5,529 bases of DNA from Devosia sp. (lineage in GTDB: Bacteria > Pseudomonadota > Alphaproteobacteria > Rhizobiales > Devosiaceae), in NCBI GenBank assembly GCA_016793415.1, contig JAEUMC010000121.1, positions 1-5,529 of the forward strand, written 5' to 3'. Below the pieces are notes generated by a model. The model was not told the origin of the DNA. It saw only the letters and a list, made by a program, of their open reading frames with translations, and did no database searches. Position 1 is the first letter of the stretch; every line of letters starts with the position of its first letter. This document shows positions 1 through 5,276 of this stretch, piece by piece. The position numbers and the translations under genes were made by a program.

Positions 1-44
1 AGCGCCAACACGCCGGCCGCCACCAATGTCAGTTTCTGTGTCAT
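1..44 (-). CDS. N-terminal fragment of a probable exported protein
   Basis: An ATG on the minus strand at 44-42 opens a frame that stays open to the window edge. Its 14 complete codons read MTQKLTLVAAGVLA. One lysine near the start followed by a hydrophobic Leu/Val/Ala stretch is what the n- and h-regions of a Sec signal peptide look like, so the product is probably exported or periplasmic. No clear purine-rich ribosome-binding site precedes the ATG; the upstream minus strand is pyrimidine-rich (CCCTCCG). The gene is divergent from the DUF2442 gene, with about 230 nt between them. Too little is visible to name a family, and a chance ORF cannot be excluded. Confidence 0.4.
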   Translation of the reverse strand, partial: MTQKLTLVAAGVLA

Positions 45-248
45 CGGAGGGTTATGCGGGCGAATGGCTGAATGCGGGATGAACAGAGGCGGGTCCCTGT
101 GCGGCACCGCTCGGTGGCGCCGGCCGGCAGGAGGGCTAACAGTCAGTGCGCTCAGCCGTTTACCACCTTCTCGCTGCGCCGGAACGCAGTTACGCTCACC
201 CTGATCTGTCGCGCTCTCGAGGCGGGAGGCTCAATCCTGCCGGAGGCG

Positions 249-271
249 CCTCGGATGCTCTGAGGAGGAGG
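249..271 (+). promoter_or_regulatory. Strong Shine-Dalgarno of the DUF2442 gene, partly inside a small hairpin
   Basis: A purine run GAGGAGGAGG (about 262-271) lies 4 nt before the ATG at 276 and is an unusually strong ribosome-binding site. CCTCGG (249-254) can pair with CTGAGG (260-265), one pair being G-U, around a 5-nt loop, so the first part of the purine run could be occluded. The rest of the run stays free, so any control by folding would be weak. The ribosome-binding site is seen directly; a regulatory role for the hairpin is speculation. Confidence 0.4.
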
Positions 272-275
272 ACCA

Positions 276-506
276 ATGAGCACGACCACCAATGCCGGTT
301 CCCGGGCCATCGACGTGCGCTTCGGCACTGCGACGCTTGAAATCAAACTGGAGGATGGGCGCGAGCTGATCACGCCGCTCACCCGCTATCCTCGCCTGCG
401 CGACGGCTCGCCGGCGGCCCGCCTCAACTGGCGTTTCACCGGCGGGGGCACGGGCCTGCGCTGGCCCGATCTCGATGTCGACGTCGCCGTAGCGGAACTG
501 GAGTAG
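276..506 (+). CDS. DUF2442 domain-containing protein
   Basis: This is a 76-residue protein that is essentially a single DUF2442 domain. Family features seen are the strand-rich start with an acidic residue before GR (DGRELITPL, 27-35), the aromatic-Pro-Arg-Leu element YPRL (38-41), NW at 51-52, and the C-terminal WPDLDVDVAV block (63-72). The length is normal for stand-alone members. The biochemical function of the family is not established; members often occur as small orphan genes or beside toxin-antitoxin-like small genes. The start is supported by a very strong ribosome-binding site 4 nt upstream. The KTSC gene follows on the same strand after about 53 nt with no obvious terminator, so the two are probably cotranscribed. 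No signal peptide or membrane segment is seen; a cytoplasmic location is inferred. Confidence 0.85.
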   Translation: MSTTTNAGSRAIDVRFGTATLEIKLEDGRELITPLTRYPRLRDGSPAARLNWRFTGGGTGLRWPDLDVDVAVAELE

Positions 507-559
507 CATCGGCAACGGACTGCCGACCGAAGCGTTAGGACGGCATGGAGGTATCCGAC

Positions 560-799
560 ATGCCGTCCACGGTGATTGCCGACATGGCATACGACCCGGA
601 GACGCAGACGCTTTCGGTCTGGTTCCGCCCGTCCGGCCGGCGCTACGACTATCTCGAAGTGCCGGCCATCGAGTATGATGCGCTGCGGCGCTCGCCGTCC
701 AAGGGGCGATACTTCAACGCCCATATCCGCGACGGCTACCCGTTCACTCAGTCCGACCGTACGGAACCGCGTCAGCGACTCGGCTCGCCAAGCCACTGA
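560..799 (+). CDS. KTSC domain-containing small protein
   Basis: This 79-residue protein matches the KTSC domain, named for the C-terminal region of some lysyl-tRNA synthetases and also found as a stand-alone bacterial protein. The central YxY signature is present as YDY (29-31), followed by VP (34-35), the SKGRYFN element (47-53) and IRDGYPF (56-62). The opening YDPETQTLSVWF (11-22) is the usual first hairpin. RNA binding has been suggested for the family but is unproven. An in-frame ATG also exists at 545, but the sequence GGAGGT at 547-552 sits 7 nt before the ATG at 560 and makes the later start much more likely. The roughly 17 residues after the domain are Arg/Ser/Gln-rich and look disordered. 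The gene ends 13 nt from the end of the convergent acetyltransferase gene, with no terminator hairpin between them. Confidence 0.85.
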   Translation: MPSTVIADMAYDPETQTLSVWFRPSGRRYDYLEVPAIEYDALRRSPSKGRYFNAHIRDGYPFTQSDRTEPRQRLGSPSH

Positions 800-812
800 A
801 CCTGCATCCGAA

Positions 813-1223
813 TTACTTCAGCCATAGGTACATGCCGACCGATTTCGGCGCTGTTTCAGCGAAGCCGTACTGGGCGTAAAGCGCCTTGGCCGGGCCATCG
901 GCGATGAGGCTGACATAGGCGGTCGGCGGGGCGTTGGCCTTAAGCCACTCGACCAGCGCCGCGACGATCCGCTTGCCCAGCCCCTTGCCCCGGTGTGCCT
1001 CCAGTACGGCGATATCGGTAACCTGGTAAGCCGTGCCGCCATCGCCGATCACCCGGCCCATGCCGATGGCCTCGCCGGCATGCTCGATCACCACCGCATG
1101 GATAGTGTTGGGCAGGCCGCGCGCCGCCGCCGCCTCGGATTTACCGCTCAGCCCCGACAGTCGGCGCAGCTCGCGGTATTCCTCGATCGTCGGGGTCCGC
1201 TCAATCAGTTGGTAGTCGCTCAC
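813..1223 (-). CDS. GNAT family N-acetyltransferase
   Basis: This 136-residue protein has the layout of a small GNAT acetyltransferase, which moves an acetyl group from acetyl-CoA to an amine. Visible elements are strand beta2/3 (HAVVIEHAGEAIGMGRVI, 42-59), strand beta4 (YQVTDIAVLEAHRG, 66-79), and motif A with the acetyl-CoA pyrophosphate loop HRGKGLG (77-83). The C-terminal motif B region is ALYAQYGFAET (114-124), where YGF is the usual signature. The family length is normal. The substrate cannot be read from sequence. Translation starts at GTG (1223-1221), 3 nt after the stop of the upstream VOC gene. Its GGAG ribosome-binding site lies inside the last codons of that gene, 6 nt before the start, so translation of the two is likely coupled. 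An aminoglycoside-modifying role is possible but no specific resistance signature is seen. Confidence 0.9.
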   Translation of the reverse strand: MSDYQLIERTPTIEEYRELRRLSGLSGKSEAAAARGLPNTIHAVVIEHAGEAIGMGRVIGDGGTAYQVTDIAVLEAHRGKGLGKRIVAALVEWLKANAPPTAYVSLIADGPAKALYAQYGFAETAPKSVGMYLWLK

Positions 1224-1226
1224 GCT

Positions 1227-1619
1227 TCACTCCGCATCGAACAAAGTCAGTTGTATGCCATCGGGCGCCTCGAGCCGCGAATTAGTGGAGCGAAACGGCG
1301 TCGGCCGGGGCGTACCCAGCACCTTGGCGCCTGCCGCCTCCAGCAGGTCGGTGGCCGCCGGCACATCATCGAAGCGCAGCGCCACGCGGAACTGCCCGCC
1401 TACCGGGCGGCCGACTTCGATCTTGTCGATGTTCTCGTCGTGCTGCCTGTCGCTGATCTCCAGTGTTGCGCTCCCGGCGCCGAGGATGGCGACGTTTCCG
1501 TCGTCATCGCCGACCGAGATCTGCTCCTTCAGCCCCATCGTATCGCGCCAGAACGCCACCGCCTGTTCGAAATCGTCGACGGTGATGACGAGGCGCAGCT
1601 CGCGAACGGTGTTGGTCAT
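1227..1619 (-). CDS. VOC (glyoxalase/bleomycin resistance/dioxygenase fold) protein
   Basis: This 130-residue protein has two paired beta-alpha-beta-beta-beta modules typical of the vicinal oxygen chelate superfamily. Module 1 opens with RLVITVDDFEQAVAFWRDTMGL (about 9-30); module 2 opens with FRVALRFDDVPAATDLLEAAGAKV (about 77-100) and closes with EAPDGIQLTLFD (117-128). A glutamate in LEI (53-55) fits one usual metal-ligand position. The histidine expected near the start of each module and the acidic ligand expected in the last strand are not evident, so this may be a binding protein rather than a metal-dependent enzyme. The ATG at 1619-1617 is chosen because GGAGGG lies 5 nt upstream. The frame stays open further upstream, but that part runs through an intergenic inverted repeat and reads as repetitive Pro/Gly peptide. 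The GNAT gene follows after 3 nt. Confidence 0.88.
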   Translation of the reverse strand: MTNTVRELRLVITVDDFEQAVAFWRDTMGLKEQISVGDDDGNVAILGAGSATLEISDRQHDENIDKIEVGRPVGGQFRVALRFDDVPAATDLLEAAGAKVLGTPRPTPFRSTNSRLEAPDGIQLTLFDAE

Positions 1620-1641
1620 GTTGGCCCTCCAGCCAAATCCT

Positions 1642-1770
1642 GAGCGTGGGGCACCCCCACCCTTGATCCCTCCCCACAAGGGCGAGGGAGACGCCTGAAC
1701 CGAGGCATTGCAGCTATCGCCTCCCTCCCCCTTGTGGGGAGGAACTGAGGGTGGGCGTGGCCCCACGCTC
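1642..1770. repeat. Long imperfect inverted repeat, likely dispersed intergenic element
   Basis: Arms 1642-1693 and 1718-1770 are near reverse complements, about 45 of 53 aligned positions with one 1-nt gap, separated by about 24 nt. The outer 10 bases (GAGCGTGGGG) match exactly, as does an inner block TCCCCACAAG. Each arm also holds its own short palindrome; in the right arm CCTCCCC (1724-1730) pairs with GGGGAGG (1736-1742). It fills 129 of the 163 nt between the LysR gene and the VOC gene. In RNA it would form a very stable hairpin, which could stop or attenuate LysR transcription, or protect message ends. The CTCCCC-CTTGTGGGGAG core resembles repeats dispersed in Rhizobiales genomes (from general knowledge, not searched here). 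No transposase is nearby. Confidence 0.8.
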
Positions 1771-1782
1771 CGGCGTTCATGC

Positions 1783-2742
1783 TCAAGCCGCCACCGCGAT
1801 GTCGCAGCTGCAACCGCTGGTCTTGAGCGCCTCGCGCGCCACCTCGACGAACACCCGGCGAAACCATTGCGCCCGTCCGTCGGCACGGTCGACCCGACGA
1901 TAGAGCATCGACACCGGCGAGGCTTCGAGCTCCACCGGCGGAGGCGAGATCTCCAACCCATGCAGCGATGCCATGCAGCGCGCGATCGACTCCGGGATGG
2001 TGGCGATGGCCGGCATGGCGCTCAGCGCCGTCGGCAGCGCCGAGAAGCGCGGTACGGTGGCCACTACCCGTCGTGTCTGCCCGAGCTTGTCGAGCGCCGC
2101 GTCGACGTCGCCGATCATATCGCCCTCGAACGACACGGCGATGTGCGCCTCGCGGGTGAAATCCTCGAGGCTCAGCGGCGCCTTCAGCTTGAGTTGCGTG
2201 GGGTCGTAGATCGAGATCGAGGCCTGGTTGAACAGCGCCTGGCGGATGTGCCAGGAGGCCGGCTCCGGGTGCACCGAGACGCTCAGATCGAACGCGCCAT
2301 CGTCGAGCTGCTGGCCGGGGTGATGGGTGTGCGAGGCCACCGAGATCAGCCTGGCGTTGGGCGCCTCGCGCCGGATCCGCGCTGCCAGCGGCCCGAAGAA
2401 CGCCGTCTCGAGGTTGTCGCACATTCCGATGCGGAAGGTGCCCTCGTAGCTCAGGGGGTCGAACGCGTCGGGCATGCGGATCGCCCGCTCGATATTGCCC
2501 AGCGCATCCTCGATCGCCGGAGCGATGTCGAGGGCCCGCGGCGTCGGCTGCAGGCCGCGCCCGACCCGTACGAACAGCTCGTCGTCGAGCGCCTCGCGCA
2601 GCCGCTTCAGCGCCGCCGAAAGCCCGGGCTGGCCCAGCAGCAGCCGCTCGGCGGCGCGGCTGACATTGCGCTCCTGCATCAGCACCGAGAAGGCCAGCAG
2701 CAGGTTCAGATCGATCTTGCGAAGGGCGGCGTCATTCATCAT
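1783..2742 (-). CDS. LysR family transcriptional regulator
   Basis: This 319-residue protein is a full-length LysR-type regulator. Residues 9-68 form the winged helix-turn-helix, with the typical IDLNLLLAF start (10-18), VSRAAERL (27-34), recognition helix QPGLSAALKRLRE (38-50) and ELFVRVGRGLQPTPRA (55-70). The effector-binding domain begins near YEGTFRIGMCD (99-109) and runs to about 305. The N-terminal region resembles the NahR/NodD/LinR branch, whose members respond to aromatic or other small ligands; the ligand here is unknown. The C-terminus carries an unusual Cys-Ser-Cys (311-313). Two adjacent ATG codons (2742-2740 and 2739-2737) could start it; a GAGGT lies 10 nt before the first. It is divergent from the MFS exporter across a 128-nt gap, so it most likely controls that gene and itself. 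Confidence 0.93.
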   Translation of the reverse strand: MMNDAALRKIDLNLLLAFSVLMQERNVSRAAERLLLGQPGLSAALKRLREALDDELFVRVGRGLQPTPRALDIAPAIEDALGNIERAIRMPDAFDPLSYEGTFRIGMCDNLETAFFGPLAARIRREAPNARLISVASHTHHPGQQLDDGAFDLSVSVHPEPASWHIRQALFNQASISIYDPTQLKLKAPLSLEDFTREAHIAVSFEGDMIGDVDAALDKLGQTRRVVATVPRFSALPTALSAMPAIATIPESIARCMASLHGLEISPPPVELEASPVSMLYRRVDRADGRAQWFRRVFVEVAREALKTSGCSCDIAVAA

Positions 2743-2768
2743 TGCCAGTGATACCTCGCATGTCGACT

Positions 2769-2787
2769 ATCGATTTGCAATATGGAT
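2769..2787. promoter_or_regulatory. Candidate LysR operator (ATC-N13-GAT dyad)
   Basis: The 128-nt divergent region between the LysR and MFS genes holds a 19-bp imperfect palindrome with outer ATC/GAT and inner AT/AT pairs, six of nine pairs matching. It is the most AT-rich patch in a GC-rich surround, which suits a regulatory site. It does not have a perfectly symmetric T-N11-A core, so it is only a candidate for the LysR binding site. I could not find a convincing -35/-10 pair on either strand. Confidence 0.3.
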
Positions 2788-2870
2788 CAGAGATCGTCAG
2801 GTTCCGCTCCCTCTGCCGGCCGGCGCTCCTCCCCACACGCGACGGCGGCATTGCGAAAGGGATATTTTCG

Positions 2871-4274
2871 ATGACCTCTACCAAGATTGGAGGCGTCGCC
2901 GGGCTGGCCCTGTTCCTGCTCTGCGCCGCCAACTTCCTCGACGCCATGGATGTCTCCACCATCGGCGTCGCGCTGCCGGCCATCCAGGCCGAACTCGGGC
3001 TCGAGCCCAATGTGCTGCAATGGGCGGTGAGCGCCTATGTGCTCGGCTATGGCGGCTTCCTGCTGCTGGGCGGCCGGGTTGCCGATATCTTCGGCCACCG
3101 CCGCGTGTTCCTCTGGGCGCTCGGCATTTTTGCCGCCGCCTCGATCGCCGGCGCCTTCGTCGACTCAGGCCCGACGCTGATCGCCGCCCGGCTGATCAAG
3201 GGCATCGCTGCCGCCTTCACCGCGCCGGCCGCCTTGGCACTGCTGCTCAACGTCTTCGGTGAGGGTCAGGCCCGAGCGAAGGCGCTTGGCCTGTTCGCCT
3301 CGACCGGCGCCGCCGGGTTCGTGCTCGGCATGGTGCTGGGCGGGGCGGTGACCGTCCTCACCTGGCGTGCCACGCTGGTCATGGCGGCGCCGGTCGCCAT
3401 CCTCGTCCTCGTCATCGCACCGTTCGTCCTGCCGCCCGACGCAAAGAGCAGCGGGAAGCGCGCCTCGTTCGACTGGGCCGGCGCCATCACCATCACGCCG
3501 GGCCTGCTGCTGTTCGTGTTCGGCGTCACCAACGCCTCGGCCGCCGGCTTTGCTGCCCCCCTCACCTGGGGCCCGCTGGTCGCTGCGCTGGCGCTGATCG
3601 TCATCTTCCTCGTCGTCGCGGCCCGCCATCCCGATCCGCTGGTGCCGCTGTCGATCTTCCGGCGGAAGACGCTGAGCCCCGCCAATATCGTCGCGGCGCT
3701 GTTCCAGGGCGTCTATGTGGGCTTCCAGTTCCTTGCGACGCTCTACTACCAGCATGTCTATGGCTGGTCGGCCTTTGCCACTGGCTTCAGCTTCGCACTG
3801 GGCGGCGCCTGCGTAATGTTCCTTGCGCCGCGGCTTGCCGGCGTGGCCCAGCGCAACGGCACCACCAAAGTGATGGCCATCGGCGTCCTGCTGCAGGCGG
3901 CCGGCTATGTGTTCTGGGTGCTGGCCCTCGGCCGGTTCGAACCGATCGCGCTGGTGATCGTCACCCAGCTCTTCCTCGGCCTTGGCTATGCCGCCACCTA
4001 CCCCTCGGTGCAGGTCGCTGCCCTCGCCGACGTCGAAGACGACAAGTCTGGTTTGGCCTCAGGTCTGCTGTTTGCCTCGTTCCAGATCGGCGGCGGCATC
4101 GTGCTGGCGGCCGTCTCTGCCATCTTCACGGCAGCGCCGGGCTTCAGCTGGGAGCCCTACATCGCCGGCGGCGCGTTCGTCGCGGCGCTGGCCGTGGTGA
4201 CGACGCTGATCGCGGCAGCCGGTCCGCGGTCGGGGGTTCGCGTGCCGAACGCGATGCCGCAGGCGGCGGAGTGA
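2871..4274 (+). CDS. MFS transporter, DHA2-type drug:H+ antiporter
   Basis: This 467-residue integral membrane protein belongs to the major facilitator superfamily and resembles the DHA2 (EmrB/QacA) drug-proton antiporters. TM1 spans about 7-23 and leads into motif D1 (FLDAMDVSTIGVALPAIQ, 22-39). Motif A between TM2 and TM3 is intact as GRVADIFGHRR (68-78). The motif B arginine is R107 in RLIKG (107-111). The motif C region is GFVLGMVLGG (149-158), with Met where most antiporters have Pro. Many further hydrophobic segments follow to about 450; DHA2 proteins usually have 14. The start at 2871 is chosen because AAAGGGA lies about 8 nt upstream and TM1 follows at once; an in-frame ATG at 2760 would add a non-hydrophobic tail overlapping the regulatory gap. 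It probably exports a toxic compound or metabolite under control of the divergent LysR gene. The substrate is unknown. Confidence 0.92.
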   Translation: MTSTKIGGVAGLALFLLCAANFLDAMDVSTIGVALPAIQAELGLEPNVLQWAVSAYVLGYGGFLLLGGRVADIFGHRRVFLWALGIFAAASIAGAFVDSGPTLIAARLIKGIAAAFTAPAALALLLNVFGEGQARAKALGLFASTGAAGFVLGMVLGGAVTVLTWRATLVMAAPVAILVLVIAPFVLPPDAKSSGKRASFDWAGAITITPGLLLFVFGVTNASAAGFAAPLTWGPLVAALALIVIFLVVAARHPDPLVPLSIFRRKTLSPANIVAALFQGVYVGFQFLATLYYQHVYGWSAFATGFSFALGGACVMFLAPRLAGVAQRNGTTKVMAIGVLLQAAGYVFWVLALGRFEPIALVIVTQLFLGLGYAATYPSVQVAALADVEDDKSGLASGLLFASFQIGGGIVLAAVSAIFTAAPGFSWEPYIAGGAFVAALAVVTTLIAAAGPRSGVRVPNAMPQAAE

Positions 4275-4420
4275 ACTACCCCGACCCCTCCGGTGATACG
4301 CACTGGGTCGCTGGCGTTGCTCGATCGCACCAGGCGCCCGCCGTCGCAAGAATGCTGTCGAGCGTCGCAAATGGCCGCCCCAGCCCATCCTCACCGCGTC
4401 TAGGTCGGTGACCTGGGATC

Positions 4421-4455
4421 AAAAGCAAACCGCCCGGCGACAGCTCGCCGGGCGG
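4421..4455 (-). terminator. Rho-independent terminator of the outer-membrane protein gene
   Basis: A perfect 11-bp GC-rich stem, CCGCCCGGCGA (4430-4440) with TCGCCGGGCGG (4445-4455), closes a 4-nt loop. Read on the minus strand it is followed by a T-rich tail (TTTGCTTTT, 4429-4421) and lies 25 nt after the stop codon of the outer-membrane gene. On the plus strand the following bases are not T-rich, so it is less suited to ending the MFS transcript, although the bare stem could act in both directions. Confidence 0.85.
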
Positions 4456-4480
4456 CTCAAATTGATCCTGCCGAGATGCC

Positions 4481-5077
4481 TCAGAAGTGCCAGTTCAGGC
4501 CTGCCGTGACCTGATGCGTAGTGAACTCAAAGTCGCTGACGCCATAAGCCTGCGCGCCGTAGTCGGAATAGCGATAGGCCAGGTCGACCGACAGGTCATC
4601 CGTTGCCTTGAATTCCACACCAACCCCGGCGGTCCAGCCGATATGGGTGTTTGTGCCGACCTCGACGCCATTGCCGGCTGTGAGCGTAGCATTGGCGAAA
4701 GCCAGACCCGCCGTGACGTAAGGCAGGAACGCGCCACCATCAAAGCCGATGCGGCCACGCACACTGCCCGCCCAGTTCACATCGAAGCCGCCCGGTGGAA
4801 CAAACACCTCGTCATCGGTGATGCCCGACCAGGCGATGTCACCGACAATACCGGCAACGATCCCGTCGGTCAGGGTGAAGTTTGCACCGGCATTCACGCC
4901 GACAAGCCAGCCGTTGAGATCGAAATCCACCGGCGAGGTGGCGCTACCGGCGGCGTAGCCACCAAAGACACCAATGTAAACGCCATCCCAATCGCCCGAC
5001 GCTTCGACGATGCCGGGCTCATTCGGCGTGTCGATGATCAGGTCGGCGGCGTAGGTAACAGAGGCAACGCCGAGTGT
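4481..5077 (-). CDS. Omp25-like outer-membrane beta-barrel protein, start codon missing (possible pseudogene)
   Basis: The frame is open for 198 codons and encodes a small eight-strand-type outer-membrane beta-barrel of the Omp25/porin-like family of Rhizobiales. Its first residues, TLGVASVTYAADL, look like the end of a signal peptide with cleavage after TYA. The mature part then has the usual DWDGVYIGVFGGYAAG opening, alternating strands such as NWAGSVRGRIGFDG and LSVDLAYRYSDYGA, and a C-terminal strand ending in NWHF, with the terminal Phe used for barrel assembly. However, a TGA at 5080-5078 cuts the signal peptide, and no ATG or TTG is in frame. The first usable start is GTG at 4930-4928, which would give a 149-residue product without a signal peptide or the first strands. 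The 5' end has been lost, or this is a sequence error. A good terminator follows. An annotation pipeline may list only 4481-4930. Confidence 0.8.
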   Translation of the reverse strand, partial: TLGVASVTYAADLIIDTPNEPGIVEASGDWDGVYIGVFGGYAAGSATSPVDFDLNGWLVGVNAGANFTLTDGIVAGIVGDIAWSGITDDEVFVPPGGFDVNWAGSVRGRIGFDGGAFLPYVTAGLAFANATLTAGNGVEVGTNTHIGWTAGVGVEFKATDDLSVDLAYRYSDYGAQAYGVSDFEFTTHQVTAGLNWHF

Positions 5078-5251
5078 TCACTTGCAATGCTGATTACTGG
5101 TGAACAGCCAGGCATTCGGCCGCACAGAAAGGCAGAACTGATCGCGATGGTTGGGCCGCGGTCTGCAATCAGCGGATTCTACCGCGGCGCCGCAGAGCGC
5201 GGGACCGGAAGTCCGCTGCTCTTGCGGCCGCCAGCGGTGCTCCAGCCTTCC

Positions 5252-5271
5252 CGCCATCCCCGGAGATGGCG
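5252..5271 (-). terminator. Terminator-like hairpin after the chemoreceptor gene
   Basis: CGCCATC (5252-5258) pairs perfectly with GATGGCG (5265-5271) around a 6-nt loop, 5 nt downstream of the chemoreceptor stop codon on the minus strand. No T-run follows (the next minus-strand bases are GGGAAGG), so it may only mark the 3' end of the message or act with Rho. The hairpin is seen; the function is inferred. Confidence 0.35.
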
Positions 5272-5276
5272 CCCGA

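Noticed and set aside
545..559. Earlier in-frame ATG of the KTSC gene
   Set aside because: The GGAGGT that serves the ATG at 560 would lie inside the coding region, and no comparable site precedes 545.
1620..1961. N-terminal extension of the VOC protein in the same open frame, up to 244 residues in total
   Set aside because: The extension reads through the inverted repeat and into the antisense of the LysR 3' end, giving low-complexity Pro/Gly peptide. A strong ribosome-binding site and ATG at 1619 define a normal-length VOC protein.
1616..2422. A long minus-strand frame of 268 codons overlapping the LysR gene
   Set aside because: It is an Arg/Gly-rich shadow of the LysR reading frame with no recognisable domain, and part of it runs through the repeat.
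3165..3755. A 196-codon minus-strand frame inside the exporter gene
   Set aside because: It is antisense to a clear MFS protein and its composition (Arg, Asp, Gln, Gly rich) is what high-GC antisense frames give.
4391..4413. Small overlapping stems TCACCG/CGGTGA and AGGTC/GACCT downstream of the exporter
   Set aside because: The stems are 5-6 bp, mutually exclusive and without a T-tail, so I do not call them a terminator for the MFS gene.
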